64,000 nucleotides of DNA. Source: Penelope pileata (lineage: Eukaryota > Chordata > Aves > Galliformes > Cracidae). The translations under genes and the position numbers were made by a program. Where the stretch lies: the NCBI GenBank assembly GCA_013396635.1, contig WBMW01003911.1:729724-793723 (forward strand), written 5' to 3'. The notes below the pieces were generated by a model. It worked only from the letters and a program-made list of their open reading frames with translations, did not search any database and was not told the DNA's origin. Below, in pieces: positions 38,533 to 51,224 of the stretch. Each line of letters starts with the position of its first letter. Position 1 is the stretch's first letter.

Positions 38533-39261
38533 CTGAAAAGACATGAGAAAAGATTGAACAGAGAGAATTTCCTCAGTCTGTTTAGTAAATTAAGACTACC
38601 ACTGCAGGTTTGTGTGCCAGTACACCCAACGGCATTTATTGAAGATGCCAAGTGCCTCAAAGTGCACACGCTAAAAGAACCAATAGATTGCAAGGCAAAT
38701 GGTCCATCCCTGTGTATCTCCTGTAAGTCCTCTCAGTTCTTCCTAACAATTTTATTTCAGGTACCACAATATGATATATACGTAGAACATGAAAATAATG
38801 TTTCAATGCAAAATCAAAGACTTCATTAATAGCTTAAAAAATGAATGCGTGAACATCTTTTGGCTTGCTGTCCAATAAAGATAACACTTGGAACAATTCC
38901 TGAGCAAGGAACACACTCACTAATACAACAGAGTCAAAGATTCTAAACAAATACAATCACATTAAAACCTTAAAAAATGACAAGAGTACTATTACCATCC
39001 CATCTGTAGCCAAACAAAAGAGGAATCTGAGTAACTGCACAGCTGTCCACAGTCCCAAGGCCTGCGATGCTGTACGCTGCATGTTTTGGCAGCCCTCCAC
39101 CCAGTTGCACAGTGTGGGGAGGCCTAAAGTGCACCATCAGTCTGTCACCCACTTTAAGTCGATGTGTGGTCAAGAGGCCACGTGCTGGCCTAATGGGCCA
39201 CATCTCTCGTGGAGCTGAGGAGGAAGGTAGCTGTCTTGGCACAGGGCAAACGAAGGGGTAT

Positions 39262-39683
39262 GGGAATCACAGAATACCCCAAGCTGGAAGGATTTGGACC
39301 CACACGGATCATGGAGTCCAATTCCTGGCTCTGCACAGGATCACCCCAAATTCAAACCCTATGTCTGAGAGCGTTGTCCAAACACTCCTTGAGCTCCAGC
39401 AGTGTGGGGCCATGACCGCTGCACGCTGGGAGGCTACATGTTGGGCAGCAGCCATGAGTCTGTTCCATGCCTGACCATCCTCTGATGCAGAACCTTTCCT
39501 TAACACCCCCTGCCCCTCCCCTGACCCAGCTCCATGCCGTTCCCTCGGGCCCTGTCGCTGTCCCCAGAGAGCAGAGCTCAGCGTTGCCCCTCCGCTCCCT
39601 GTGAGGCCTCCCCTCAGCCTCCTCAGCTCCACACCAAACAAACCGGGGCACCTCAGCCGCTCCTCCTAAGTCATGCCCTCTGG
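39262..39683 (-). mobile_element. CR1 LINE fragment, antisense (same strand as FAF1)
   Basis: The plus strand starts GGGAATCACAGAATACCCCA and AGCTGGAAGGATTTGG, the reversed CR1 tail. It continues with GAGAGCGTTGTCCAAACACT, CCGTTCCCTCGGGCCCTGTC and CTCAGCCGCTCCTCCTAAG, all standard reversed CR1 words. This subfamily differs from the copy at 23.2 kb. Confidence 0.9.
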
Positions 39684-41470
39684 AAACAGGTAACGGATCA
39701 AACGAGTGAATCTCACTCTGCATTTCTGAGTTCTGATAAATCATGTTGTAGTTGCTATGTGAGCAAAGACTAAATGCTGAAGATGGTAATTGTGTCTCCT
39801 GAAACCAGATAAGCTTTCCCCTGTTCTTCTGAATTCCTATCAAGTGATATCTGAACTTCACTGCCAGCAGCATACAGCTGCGCTACGTCCTCAAGATACT
39901 TCCTGGAAACAGAGTCTATGCTTACACAAGATAGAGAGGAAACTGAGAAAAATACAGGAAAACTATAAGCTAGTAGAGGACCATAATTCTATGTGGTACT
40001 CAATGAATTATAAACACCATTCAGAAAATTACAACCTTCCACTCAGAACCACCGCCATATTTTAAAATCCTCCTTGAACATACTTGCTTAGACTATATAG
40101 TAAATGGCATTTTCAGACTTTTATTTAAAAGTCATTTCAAATTTCTTCATTATAACTAAGACTGAATACTAGATATTGATGTGTGTTGGTATGGAAAGAC
40201 GTGGGATGCAATTCTGAGACAAGTTTTCTATTTGAAAGAGCTTTAAGCCTACTACCTCAAATACTAGCTTTGGATAAAACCTAATGAATGTTTATTAAAA
40301 GAATACATTTCAACATTAGACTTTGGGAAAAGGATTAGTAATTTGCATTAATGTTTGTCTAATTTAATTTAAATGTTCTTCAGAACCAAGTACACATGTG
40401 CCAGGAAGGGCCATTAATAAGCCCAACATGCAGAGATCCACATAAGTGCAGCCAACAATGTTGACTGAAACTAAACTTGAAAATCCAGGGCACTAATGCG
40501 CAATATCAAGCAATAAAACAGCATTTCTGTGGTGATATTTAATTTAAAAAGAAGAAAGAGGCAGGGGAAGATCAGGCACTGTCTGTTTTTGGGGATAAGC
40601 CATTCTGCATTTCAAAGCGTCGATCCCTGCAATATCCAGGTTACTGTGCTAGAATCTCGACTATTATATAGCACTTGTAAGAGAGGGAGGGCAAAGATGT
40701 GTTTACTCAGTGATTAGGGCCTTAGAATAAGCCTCTAGCTCCTAGAGAGACAGCTCACCACTTATTCATTTGGACCAATTCACAAAGCCTAGAAAGATTA
40801 AACATCCATGCTGAGAAGACAAGCGAATGCAGACGGTGAAAAAGAAATAAAAATTCTTTAAAAACTCTGAGATGACTTCATTATTTTTTCCACAAGGAAA
40901 CTTTAGGAAAGTGTTTAGTTAGAGAAAAACCCACATTGACCTCTCTCTAAACCCTTAATCTTTCCTTTGTGGTGGCACTGCTTTGTGGTAAGCGGATGGC
41001 TTTGCTCTCCTCTTTTCATGGGGAGCGGGTAGAAAAAAAGGCTCTTGAGAAACACTTTTAGTTCCAAAGAAACAACCCCATGAAACTGTTAAATATGAGA
41101 TTCCATACAACTGAATGTTTCAAAATATGTACAGTTTTAGGCTTAAAGATGTAGGGACAAATTTTAGTAAACAAAGCAGGCACATACACAATACATCTAT
41201 TTACATTGAGCGACTTCACAAGTGAACGTAATTTTTGTGGCATCAACAAATCTTGCCAGACTGAACTCCATCATATACAAACATCGTACTCACGTCTGAG
41301 AATTTGTCCAAAAAGTTAAGGCTGGGCACAGGCGTACTGCCAGGACAAATGAGAAGTGGTGGCAGGAGGAACTGAAGGGCTGAAACATCATTGTGAAAAA
41401 AGTAACTAGAAGGTGGCAATAATCTTCTTGGAAAAATGTGTTATTGCAAAAGGCTTGGAACTGTTTTTTT

Positions 41471-41500
41471 NNNNNNNNNNNNNNNNNNNNNNNNNNNNNN
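41471..41500. other. Assembly gap (30 N)
   Basis: Thirty N follow a run of eight T. The true size and content of the gap cannot be judged. Confidence 0.99.
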
Positions 41501-43087
41501 GTTAACCTATGGCATTATATATTTGTAAGAAGATTTTGTTGACTTCTGAAAAACATCAGAGTAAATTCTGTGATTCTAGGATGACCAACACAGGGAATGT
41601 TTTAGTCAATATAAATAAAATCGGCTTACTGAACTGTTGAACAGCCTTGACTTCTGTAAAAGCAGCCTATTAATGCAGCACCAGCCTGCTCTACCTTGGA
41701 TTTCTCAAAAATATACTGACTTGTGGGTTATATACACAGCACAAAATTTTAATCACAAAAAAAATCCAATGGGGAAAAGCATTTGTTAGTCCCAAGGTAT
41801 GGCATACTGAAAAGGTTTCAAGTGCCAAATATCTGATGGACCTTAAGAATTAAGCCATCAAGAGATCTATTTTTCAGAGCACATCAACGATGAAGACCAG
41901 GCTGTCATGCACTAGAACTTTCAGAAGGGGCCTGAATTTAGAAGCATGAATGTAAACCTCATCATTATCAACAATACCTTAGGTCCTAAATGCTTTAACT
42001 CTAAGCTCCAGGTTCTATTTTATTTGAAAGGAAAAAAGGCCATTTAAAAGAGGTCCATTTCAACACCTTAGTTATCTAAATACTTAAAAAAAAAAAAAAA
42101 ATCCAGATCTCAAGTTTTTTTTCCTACAACTCCTGCTTCAGTCAGACTGTGCCCAAAGCCCAGCTGGCCTTGGCCTCGCTCCTGTGCCTCACACTCACCA
42201 CTAAGTATTTGCAGGGAAGAGCTGCAGCCCCCTCCTGCCTGATTTTCATCTGCTGACAGAATACACCAGGCATGGGGCACACTGGAAGGAAATGCGGGCT
42301 GTAGAGGGACATGGAAATGAAGGCAAAGTTGTCACTGAGGCAGAAAGAAACACATTTTTGTAAGGCTGAGAAACTAATTTGATCATCACTGACTGAGTAA
42401 TGGGGTATCCATGCTTCTCAGCCAGCTCCTAGTACCATGAGTGACTTTCAGATATCTCAGAAGAATATAAGCTAGAATTAAAATAGCAATACAGTCATAA
42501 GGGTCACCAGAAGCACAGATTTCAGTGTTTACTTTTCTATTTCATATTTACAAATTCAGCTAATGACCGAGACAAAAATATTCACTATGTAACAACTGCT
42601 AGAGACAAGTTCTTTCAGGTTGGCAGACTAATGAATCAAGATCTTCATTCTTCCTCCAGGCTTTATGTAGTAAGAGCTGATTTAAATGAACAAATGGACA
42701 CATTTGCACATCTTTAAGCTTCTTAAGTCTACAGGCTGATTTACTTATCTAAGGTGATCTTGGAGATCATATGATCAGCCTTCTTGGGCAACACTGCTTT
42801 ATCACAAATCATCTTTTTAGCTAAGCAAAATGTACATCTTCAATGTAATGTAAGCAATACACTTTGGAACGTACCCCACTTTGAAAAAGGATCAAAGCAG
42901 GAATAGGGCAGACAGATTTTTAGGAAGCCTTGTCTGTATATTACACATAAGAGAACCTGCTAAAGACAAGCATTATTAAACTCCCCTTGCAGCAGTCAAA
43001 AGCAAGGACACGGACACCGAAGAGAGACAAGGGGCAGTAACCAGCTTTCAGTGCTGTAAAAGACAATCTGAACTAAACTGCACCCTT

Positions 43088-43300
43088 ACAGGCTCCCAAG
43101 TGAGACTGAGGTGATCCCTCCAGTCTCCTGATCTTGTCTTTTGTATTACACATGGCGTAGGACATCCCTAAATTAGTTCCAAATTTAATTATTTTACATC
43201 TTTCAGTAAAACCATCAATGAAGGAGAATCCACATGGCCAGGGAAAGTTGTTCAAACGGCCAACCACTCTCCCAGGTAAAGGTGTGCTTTATTTAGCCCA
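43088..43300 (-). mobile_element. Ancient CR1-type 3' end, reverse orientation, decayed
   Basis: The plus strand reads GACTGAGGTGATCCCTCCAG and CTCCTGATCTTGTC at the start. Further on come AGGAGAATCCACATGGCCAG and GAAAGTTGTTCAAACGGCCA. These follow the order of the reversed 3' end of old amniote CR1 copies, with many substitutions. Confidence 0.5.
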
Positions 43301-43952
43301 CTTCCACGTTCCAATTATTTGATCCTATTATACTGTTCTCTCTCTGTGCCAATCAACTGAACTTGTACTGATATCTTCCATGATGCAAAGCATGACTAGT
43401 AATTAAAAACAAATTCAAACAAGAACTACAAATTATAAACTTTGAAAGAGAAGAAAATGTAGAGCGTGGCAGACAATTTCAATAACGTTTAATACCAAGT
43501 ACAGAGATACCCATACCCAGCACCAACCCTTCCGATATGACCAATGAAGCAGAATACAGGGTGTGTAGGCACACAACAACATTACTAAGCTGGTATGTTG
43601 TAGCAAAAGTTTCTAAATGGTAATATTCACAAGTTTGGAATTAATTTAAGGATGAGATGACAGAACTGCTAACAAATACATCAGGCAAGACTGGAAAGTA
43701 TGAATTAATTTAATGCTTGAATGTTTCAGCCCCCATTGCTCTCAGTGTAGTCTTTAGCAGCCCATTACATTGCCCTGTGTTCCCAGAGGATGGTGCATCC
43801 TTGGCACAGTGCCCTCAGGAGAGGGTACTTCAAGGATCCAAACAGTCCACATGCGCTTAATTAGCTGAAATAACAAGGGACAGATTTCTGTAGTATGATT
43901 TTTATCTGTGTAATTCAGAAAACCCTGTATGAAGGAATACTAAAGCTACAAC

Positions 43953-43953
<1 letters not shown>

Positions 43954-43998
<45 letters not shown>

Positions 43999-44034
43999 AA
44001 AAAGAAAAAAGAAAAAAGAAAAAAAAAGAAAAGA
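43954..44034. repeat. A43 run followed by A-rich purine tract
   Basis: Forty-three consecutive A at 43954-43996 are followed by A5-8 blocks separated by single G or GG to about 44034. Confidence 0.9.
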
Positions 44035-44244
44035 GGTTTTATTTGAACATGCCCAATCACAGAAAGAGCATACTTTCTTCTAGGTATTCAGGAAATTAAG
44101 TACTCAAACGTGAGAGGAATGGTTCTGCCACTAAATTGAACCTAGAAGACAGAATTCACAGTGAAGAAAAACACGGTTCATTTTCAGTACGCAGGAGTCT
44201 ATATTGAGGTGACAATACCAATCTGTGCTAAGAGAGATGTTTCA

Positions 44245-44480
44245 CATATTTATTAAAAGTCAGTGGACAGAAAGGTTGAGAGAGGGGCAGGAGGTGATCT
44301 GACTGAGGTATATAAAGACAAAAGCCACTGAAAAGGTAAGGCAGATGCCTTTATCCTTTCTCAAAAGAGTAGCGACCACCTCTAAAATGAAAAGGAAAAC
44401 AAACTTCAATATAAGAAAATACTTCAGTATTATTGAAGTGAATAGCTTAGTGAGATTCAATAGTGGGATCAAGAGCTTGG
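44245..44480 (+). mobile_element. Possible ancient CR1 fragment
   Basis: AGGTGATCTGACTGAGGTAT followed by ATAAAGAC, then AAAATGAAAAGGAAAACAAA and AAGAAAATACTTC resemble, in order, old CR1/L3-type ORF2 ends (RGDLIEVYK, then RLKRKTN-type and RKYF-type words). Similarity is weak. Confidence 0.3.
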
Positions 44481-44783
44481 ATTAACAGCAATACCACCCT
44501 AAGTTAGGATAAAAGTTATAGAACGCAAGGCACCCATAAATGGCTTTCACTTGTAAAGAAACCTCCCTCTTGGTTAAAACTGTCCACTATAAATTTCATC
44601 CCTGGCATCTGTACTGGCTATTTCTGTATTGTTACAGACACTGGAGCAAGAGTAAGCTTGGTTTTCATAGACTAACATGACAGAGAAATGTTTCTTTCAA
44701 ATGGGTACAGCAAGTACAGAATTTCACAAATTAACTTGTCATTTTAACAAACCTTTGTCTCCCTTCATCTTCCTGGCTCAATT

Positions 44784-44806
44784 AATAAATAAATAAATAA
44801 ATAAAT
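44784..44806. repeat. AAAT microsatellite, about five units
   Basis: AATAAATAAATAAATAAATA is a tetranucleotide tract. Confidence 0.9.
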
Positions 44807-47389
44807 TTGTGTTTTATATACAAAATAAGCCTTAGAAATTAACACACAATGCTGTGAACTATCAGGATGCAGGAGGTAACCGGGGATTTCACTGTCAAGT
44901 TCCAAGGAGATCAGCTGTTAAATGGCAAGCTCTGTATCTTCACTTGGAGATAGCTCTATTTTCGTGCCAAAGATATATACACGTTTTAAAGCAGAGCTAC
45001 ATTTGACCTCTCACCATCTCTCCTATCTAGAACAAGCACTATCATTGCATCAGTTGCTCTTAAGCAAAGGAGATAGCCATCATGTGTGTTAATCTCAACT
45101 CCAATGACTTACAATGAAGATCTAAACAAAACACAGGTAACAGAAAACATCTAAACTTTTTACGAGCTGTTTCAAGTATCCTTTTCTAATGAAGCTATGA
45201 ATGAGCATTCTTTCCAATGCATGAAAACAAAATACATTAAAATTTAGCAGAAAAAAATCTATTTTCTGTAAAAGAAATTTAACGCAATGCCTTTAAAAAT
45301 ACATATTCTGAAATAAATTGACTTTCTTAAAATAACCCAAACTAAAATGTTTCTGAAAAAAAGGCTTCCACTTTGCATGTAATGGGATATTTTGGAGAGA
45401 AAAAGTATCCATAACACACATTAAAAAATTGCTGATGGCTGTCTAACTGAACCTGAACTGTAGAGTGCACCTTCTGCTCCGGACAGCACTGAGATTTTGT
45501 CAAGAAAAGGCTAAGATCTCTGAGCACTCTAGCTGCCAAGTGCTCTCAAATTAAATCAGTTTGAAGCGGTTAATTTTAAGATGGATTGAGTGTGGCATCG
45601 TGAGAAACACTCTATCAAATGTAGTGTTTTACTTAGTGATTAAGTATATACCAGTTGATGAAGCTACCCAAATCCTTCGTAATCCCACCACTCCAATAAA
45701 CATTTAATGAGTATATAAGTTCAAAAAGCCTAGCAGAGGATTTAAACCTTCAATCTTGTTTTTATTTACTCTTGGAACTCAATTTCTCACTTCAAGTGAA
45801 GAATGCTGGTGCCTGAAGCTCATCTGTTGCCCCGGTAAAATTAAGCGCCTTCCAAAGTATAAATTAGAAGACAAGACATTCAGGTTGCAGTTTCTCTTAA
45901 GCTTTTTTTCTTATACTGATATACATATCCCATTACTTTACAAAATGCAATTGCAGAAATATAAAATAATGTATGTCCCCCCTTCCCTCACTTAAGAATT
46001 CCAGCACTGAAAAAACTTTTTGTAATAGGAAAAAACACAGTAAAAATGAATGGCATTTATCCCTCCTCATATCTTTGTTTTAAATCAGAATGTTACAATC
46101 AAAACAATGTCTTTTCACAGGGTAGCTGGGAGGGTTAAAAGCTTCTAAACATTCAGGAAATATTTGCAAAAAACATTTAAAGCAAATAATACTTTCCTAA
46201 TTGTATCACTTTATCTTGATGACTATCTAGACCAAGTACATCGAAAAATATTAGGCATGTAAGGTGAGATGAATTTCAGATGTGCCATGTAAGTAGTATA
46301 TGAAGTACTTTGTACTTAAATATCTGCACAGCATTAGCATCAGATTTGTAGACATAAAATATTTATGGAAGCTCCTAATGGGTTATAAATTTAAGGAGTT
46401 ATAAATTAATACTTTGCCACTGAACTATTCTGAGTACATTTATGCTTTGAAATCTGTATACAGACAGGAAAATATTCACTAAACTTGGAGTGTGAGAAGA
46501 CTGTGCCCACAACATGTCAAATTAGTGTGAGCTTAAGCTACACAGCGTCGGTTCATAACACTGCATACTTATAACATCCCCTGACACACCATAGCTGTTC
46601 CTCCCTATGTGAGTAACTACGGGAAGCCAAAACATTCTTCATTTTAAAATTAAATATCTATCAAGACAACAAAAAATAAATTGAAACAGCATAACTTTCA
46701 TGTTTGTGTTTTAGCTTTATCTATGATGGATTACACAGGGCTTTGGGTTTCTCCTCAGTGAATTCAACTCACCAAAACTTAAATAAACTATTCCCATTCT
46801 AATTTTATTAAAATACTGATTCTACAACTGTGTGTAGAATAACAGAAACTTGAGATGTCTGGTTGGGTGGACAGAAAACCTAAATAACCAATCTTTAGTG
46901 CTGGAATTTACTTGGCAGATAAAGGCTGTCCAAATGAAGAAAAAAAGAAATGAAAGAAAGGACTGTAGTTCAGAAACCTTTCAATTTAAATTTACAATTT
47001 CATTAGCCATCCTTCAAAGGAGTTACCAACACGCCACGTTGAACTTGTCAACCAAAAGATTCCCAGCCAGGGTTATGTGGGGCTCAGGCACAAGAAGAAA
47101 AGGAAGGAGAATTAAAAAAGAGAGAAACCTCCACATCCATAGTAACCAATCACTACAGGACTCCAGTAAAAATACAGCCTGAAGAGTTACATAGCGTGAG
47201 TTATTCAGTGCAATTTCAACAACAGCCAAGAGTAAATATTTTGGTCAATCACAGAATCAACTATATAACTCTTCACAAACAATATCAACAAGATAACTCC
47301 AAAATAGTTTACCACCTTAAAATAAAGTCATTTAAATGCAGTGATTTCCATTTTCCCTCTAAATTAAATAAAGTTTAATACACACTTAC

Positions 47390-47471
47390 ATCTCTAGCTT
47401 TCCCATAGAAGGCTTCTTGAAAAGCAGCCTCTAATGATCCAATAAAATAAACAGGATGGCAGTCACCGTAT
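47390..47471 (-). CDS. FAF1: FAF1 coding exon, UAS domain part 1 (residues 344-371)
   Basis: This 82-nt exon completes Arg344 and encodes YGDCHPVYFIGSLEAAF and then QEAFYGKARD, ending in phase 0. It forms the N-terminal helix and strand of the UAS domain, a thioredoxin-like fold shared with FAF2 and UBXD7. The acceptor is CCAATAG and the donor GAT/GTAAGTG, a near-consensus site. Differences from the mammalian sequence I know are conservative (VYFIG for VFFIG, YGKARD for YVKARD). It lies 907 bp downstream of the previous exon in transcription order, in the compact exon cluster between 47 and 51 kb. Confidence 0.95.
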
Positions 47472-48378
47472 CTATTGGAGATAAAATTTTCCATTAAGAA
47501 AAATTATGAAAATAATTTCAAGATTCCACATCTTCCTATATCCTTTATATATAATGCATTGGCTAAACCAGTAGAAGGATGAAGTGCTACACTTCTAAAT
47601 ATTTCCCCCCTGTCCTTTAAAGGCCATCTGTCTCCCAGCATTCAAAAGCTTTAAGTAATGAATTGCTACCTTACAAATTTTCTCTTTATAAACATATACA
47701 TGTAAAGTTTTTTCAGTGATAACTTATTTCTTCACTATATTCTTAAAGGGTAACTGAAGTCTTCTCTTATATTACACATTAATACATCTCATTCATATAA
47801 AACAACATTTCATCACAAAGGAGTCAAAACAGAAGGCATGTAAACTTTGCACTAGTTTGTAGCGTATTGTTTTGCAGCTTCTACATTTTTGATCAAATAT
47901 GGAATTGTTTAACAGTGCAAGATTTAGTGGTATGAACTTTTTTTTAAAAAAAGAAGCATTTTATTTTTAAAAGCAATGATTTATTCAACCGTTTCGTTAT
48001 TGATAAAACTCTTATTGCAACTCTGCATGTATTCTCCATTATTAATTGGCTTCTGTCTTTTTGTTCCTGAACATCAAATCAAGATTAGTATATATAATCA
48101 CATTCTTTATCATCCTTCTGGACATCTACATAATTAAGTAATGATATTAATTAGTGGCAAATTAAATAAGGCAAGAATCTGTCACTCTGACTTGGACTGT
48201 GAAATATGCTATTTCAGAAATAGTTCCAAAGTAAAGCATAAAGTAAATCAGATAAGAATGCTTAAACGTGTGTGATTATGTTAGAAAATACATACATTTG
48301 GATTATTTTTATTTTCATTATTTACGGAATTTTACTTAATTTGTAACAAGAATTACATTGTTATTAGGCTAAGTTTAC
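47472..48378 (-). other. FAF1: FAF1 intron (907 bp)
   Basis: AT-rich, with a palindromic T8/A7 block near 47940. No element recognised. Confidence 0.9.
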
Positions 48379-48442
48379 CTTGAAGAAAACTCTGCTGTAA
48401 ATTGTAATAAGGCATCTCCTTCATTTTCAGCATTCTCTGGCA
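48379..48442 (-). CDS. FAF1: FAF1 coding exon, entry to UAS domain (residues 323-344, split at both ends)
   Basis: This 64-nt exon is the smallest in the window. It starts in phase 1, its TG completing an ATG begun in the previous exon, and ends in phase 2 with AG, completed by the next exon to AGA (Arg). It encodes PENAENEGDALLQFTAEFSS, identical to what I recall of the mammalian protein. The acceptor is TTCTTTAAG after a T-rich tract and the donor AAG/GTAAAC. This is the segment linking the acidic region to the thioredoxin-like UAS fold. Skipping it would shift the frame, so it should be constitutive. Confidence 0.94.
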
Positions 48443-49318
48443 CTTAAAGAAAAAAAAGGATTGAATGTAACCTTATGGAAACAGATCTTAATATGCGCAC
48501 TCACTTTGCTTCATGGATTTTTTATGTTGACAGCTTACTGAAGTGGTTACCAAGAGACCATATAAATTTCATGAAAGACTACGAACCTTTGGAAAGACAT
48601 GGAATTTCCAGACACTCTCATGAATATATTCAGGCTTTCCAAACAGTAAAATCCTCAGGTCCAGTGTAATGTGATATATCACTTGTTCAGAGTTAACATT
48701 CTGCACTTACTTTAATACATTAAAATGAAAGGACTGGCTCGAAAGCCTTGACCCATGGTATTTCTAGTTACCTTTTCCTTTTTTAAAGAAAAACTTCTAA
48801 GCATAATGTTAAAAAGTTTCCCATGTTAGTACAGTGACAAAAATTTGCTATCAAAAACTTTTAACCAATGCAGGCCTAAGAAAAATCGAGTATACGTAGA
48901 ACAGCATAAAGCAAGTAACTCACTCTTCCTGTTCAATCCACTTCATAAACTACAGGAAAAGAGAAACTAAGATACTTATCAAAATCTGTAATATTTTCAA
49001 AACAGGGAAATCTAGGTTTCTACAGGTACATTTGATTAGATCACCGTTTCTCAGAATTAAATCATCACCCTTTAGCTACAAGCTAAATTGATGGAGTTGA
49101 GAAGAAAATTTCCTCCATGGGAAGATGCATTCATCGTAACCAATTATGCTTCCAGTATTATAATTTAACACATCCATTGGACACAAGACTTGCACAATTC
49201 TAATGGTCTTACTGAAAGATACTTCCCTGTTTCTTACTGTGCAGACCCACTGTACCTCTCTGCATTCACCAGTACTGTACAATCACCAGTTAATTGTAAA
49301 TTAACTTTCAACTCTTAC
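48443..49318 (-). other. FAF1: FAF1 intron (876 bp)
   Basis: AT-rich, with nothing recognisable. Confidence 0.9.
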
Positions 49319-49445
49319 TCATTGGCGATTTCCTCAAAGCAGATGATGCTACTCCAAACATTTCTCCGTCATCAACTCCAAACTCTGTAGCATCTTCGAA
49401 GTCATCTCCATCACTGTCACTAACCATATGAACATCAGTGCACTG
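49319..49445 (-). CDS. FAF1: FAF1 coding exon, acidic linker with CK2 sites (about residues 281-322)
   Basis: This 127-nt exon enters in phase 0 and leaves in phase 1. It encodes 42 residues plus the first base of Met323. The sequence contains VHMVSDSDGDDFEDATEFG, a strongly acidic stretch, and ends SALRKSPM. The two serines in VSDSDG fall at 289 and 291, the positions reported as casein kinase 2 targets in mammalian FAF1, and the acidic residues that CK2 needs are kept. The acceptor is a tandem TAG-CAG: using the first gives a leading Gln as in other vertebrates, the second would drop it. The third residue region reads QCTD where mammals have QITD. The donor is A/GTAAGAG, close to ideal. Confidence 0.95.
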
Positions 49446-51128
49446 CTATTTAGAGACAAAAACCAACATCCACCATCAGCACCTATGGCAGACATCATCT
49501 TCAGTGAAATACAACACACACACTGAAAAATACTTACGCGTTTCAATGAAACACTCGATACACTGAATTTCATTTTACCGTTTTATATGGCATTATTAGT
49601 TTGCTTTTTATAAATAAGATTTAATTTTTACCGGAAGTATCGTTGACAGCATGATGTGACAAAATGTGTTTTTCTAACTAAGGAGTTGGAACCTCACACA
49701 AAGAGATGAGAAGAGCTGAGCAAATTTTATCTGAAGTTAGTATTTTTTTCCATCTAAAGGTACTACAGGCAGTTTAACTGAATATGAAAGAGTGAGAAAA
49801 ACAAGATCTACCACTAACTTTCGATATCCAGATGCAATCTACTTCAGCTCTACTTTCATAGTAGAGCACAGGCCTTGAATGGAAAGGAACCTATCTTACT
49901 GCAATCTCCTCCATACCAATTTAGCCCCTGTGGTCCTAACCTGGCACACCACAGTACTGCACACTGAATGGCAGACTGCCCTCTTTGGCATATGACATAG
50001 AGGAGAAAAATCAATGTTTCTGTGCAAGAAGCTAAAGGCCCATCTGTGCTTCCAGTTCCCACTGACAGGTCTTTCAGATTCCATGTCCTCTAAAACAAGG
50101 CCCAGAAAGCCTTGTTTTTAACTGTAAGTCATTAACTTGCCTTTGAACTGACTTTTCTTCAAGAACAACTTTTCCAGCTCCACTTGACCTGTGAGCTATG
50201 GCGACAGCCCACGATAGAAAACTCACGTGAATTTACATGGTGAAACAAAATGCATCATGGATTGCGAGGTCTCAGAGCTGACATCCAACTGACCACAAGA
50301 GGAGCAAAGAGCTCCAGCCATGTCAGGCCTCACCCTACGACAGCTATACATTCCAAGAACTTCAGCTGAAGAACAGTTAGTGAACGAACTAGTCAGCAAA
50401 AAAATCCTGTGAAGTGGGGAAACCCATTCAGATCATTCTGACAGAATGAAATAAAGAAGCAATATTAAATAGTTACGGTGGCAGATCCCAGGAGAGGACT
50501 GTAACTACCTATTAACCTGCTTAGTGGTTCAGATACAGCTAGAACAGCATTGTCTGACCATCCTCTAACCTTTAACAACTGTTCAACAGCACACATCCAG
50601 GCCTGCACCCTGACCATACCTCACTGCTGCAAATTGCCAACTCAGCCGAGCTGAGCAGATTGAAACATGTCCTTTTTTTACAGCAAGATAAACCATACAC
50701 GTTACAGTTCTCTAAATAAAATGGTAAGAATCGTGTGTGGGAAATGAGAAACTGCTTGTATATTGAATTATTTTTGAGGAATGACAAAGGTGTCGAACAT
50801 TTTAACACAAAATATTAATAGCTACAAACAGCAAAAGACAACTTCACACAGTCTGCAAACATATCTTTCTGTTAATATTTTAAAATGTTTTAACTTTACG
50901 TTAAATTTGAAGCAATTTTCAATGCTTACTGCAGTTTGCTTACTTTGTTTTTCCTCTTTTTCTTCAATGGTTCGCTCATCACAATCATGTGATTACAGGA
51001 CTTGTAAACAGATTCTTTTATTAACATGCAATTCTATTGATGTATTTGACAACATGACAGCAACCGTGGCAAAATGAGCTCTCTCTGCTTCTTCCTAGAG
51101 TACACTTGTTAAATGAAGATGCTCTCAC
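49446..51128 (-). other. FAF1: FAF1 intron (1683 bp)
   Basis: No repeat element or exon recognised. It ends in the tandem TAG-CAG acceptor. Confidence 0.9.
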
Positions 51129-51224
51129 CTCTTCTGACTGTTCCCTCGTTTGTACAGGCGAAGATCTTCTTCCAACTGTAAGTCGATGGCAAGGAAAACT
51201 CACTCCCGATACAGCTAGAGTCAT
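51129..51224 (-). CDS. FAF1: FAF1 coding exon, end of second ubiquitin-like region (about residues 249-280)
   Basis: This 96-nt exon, phase 0 at both ends, encodes 32 residues. They begin MTLAVSGVSFPC, contain HRLTVGRRSSP and end TREQSEE. The acceptor reads TTTTTGTAG before ATG and the donor GAG/GTGAGA. The first codon is ATG, but it is internal, equivalent to the Met of the SMCLAESG segment in the mammalian protein, and should not be taken as the start codon. The piece closes the second ubiquitin-like domain (the region linked to Hsp70 binding in FAF1) and opens the basic, serine-rich linker before the acidic stretch. It is the most upstream exon I can find here. The preceding exon, expected to end in the WEGWPTSATDDS-like segment, was not seen between 51225 and 64000. 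Confidence 0.95.

Larger units (their letters stand above)
38533..47389 (-). other. FAF1: FAF1 intron (8857 bp, includes a 30-N gap)
   Basis: Contains a CR1 at 39.26-39.68 kb, the gap at 41471-41500, older CR1 remains near 43.1 and possibly 44.3 kb, a long A run at 43954 and an AAAT microsatellite at about 44784. A GC-richer patch at 42.12-42.33 kb has no recognised content. No exon was seen. Confidence 0.85.

Noticed and set aside
38467..38829. 120-codon plus-strand open stretch
   Set aside because: It overlaps the FAF1 UAS exon on the opposite strand and has no resemblance of its own beyond that shadow.
51222..51224. ATG at the first codon of the 51129-51224 exon as a FAF1 start
   Set aside because: It is directly preceded by a splice acceptor and aligns with an internal Met near residue 249.
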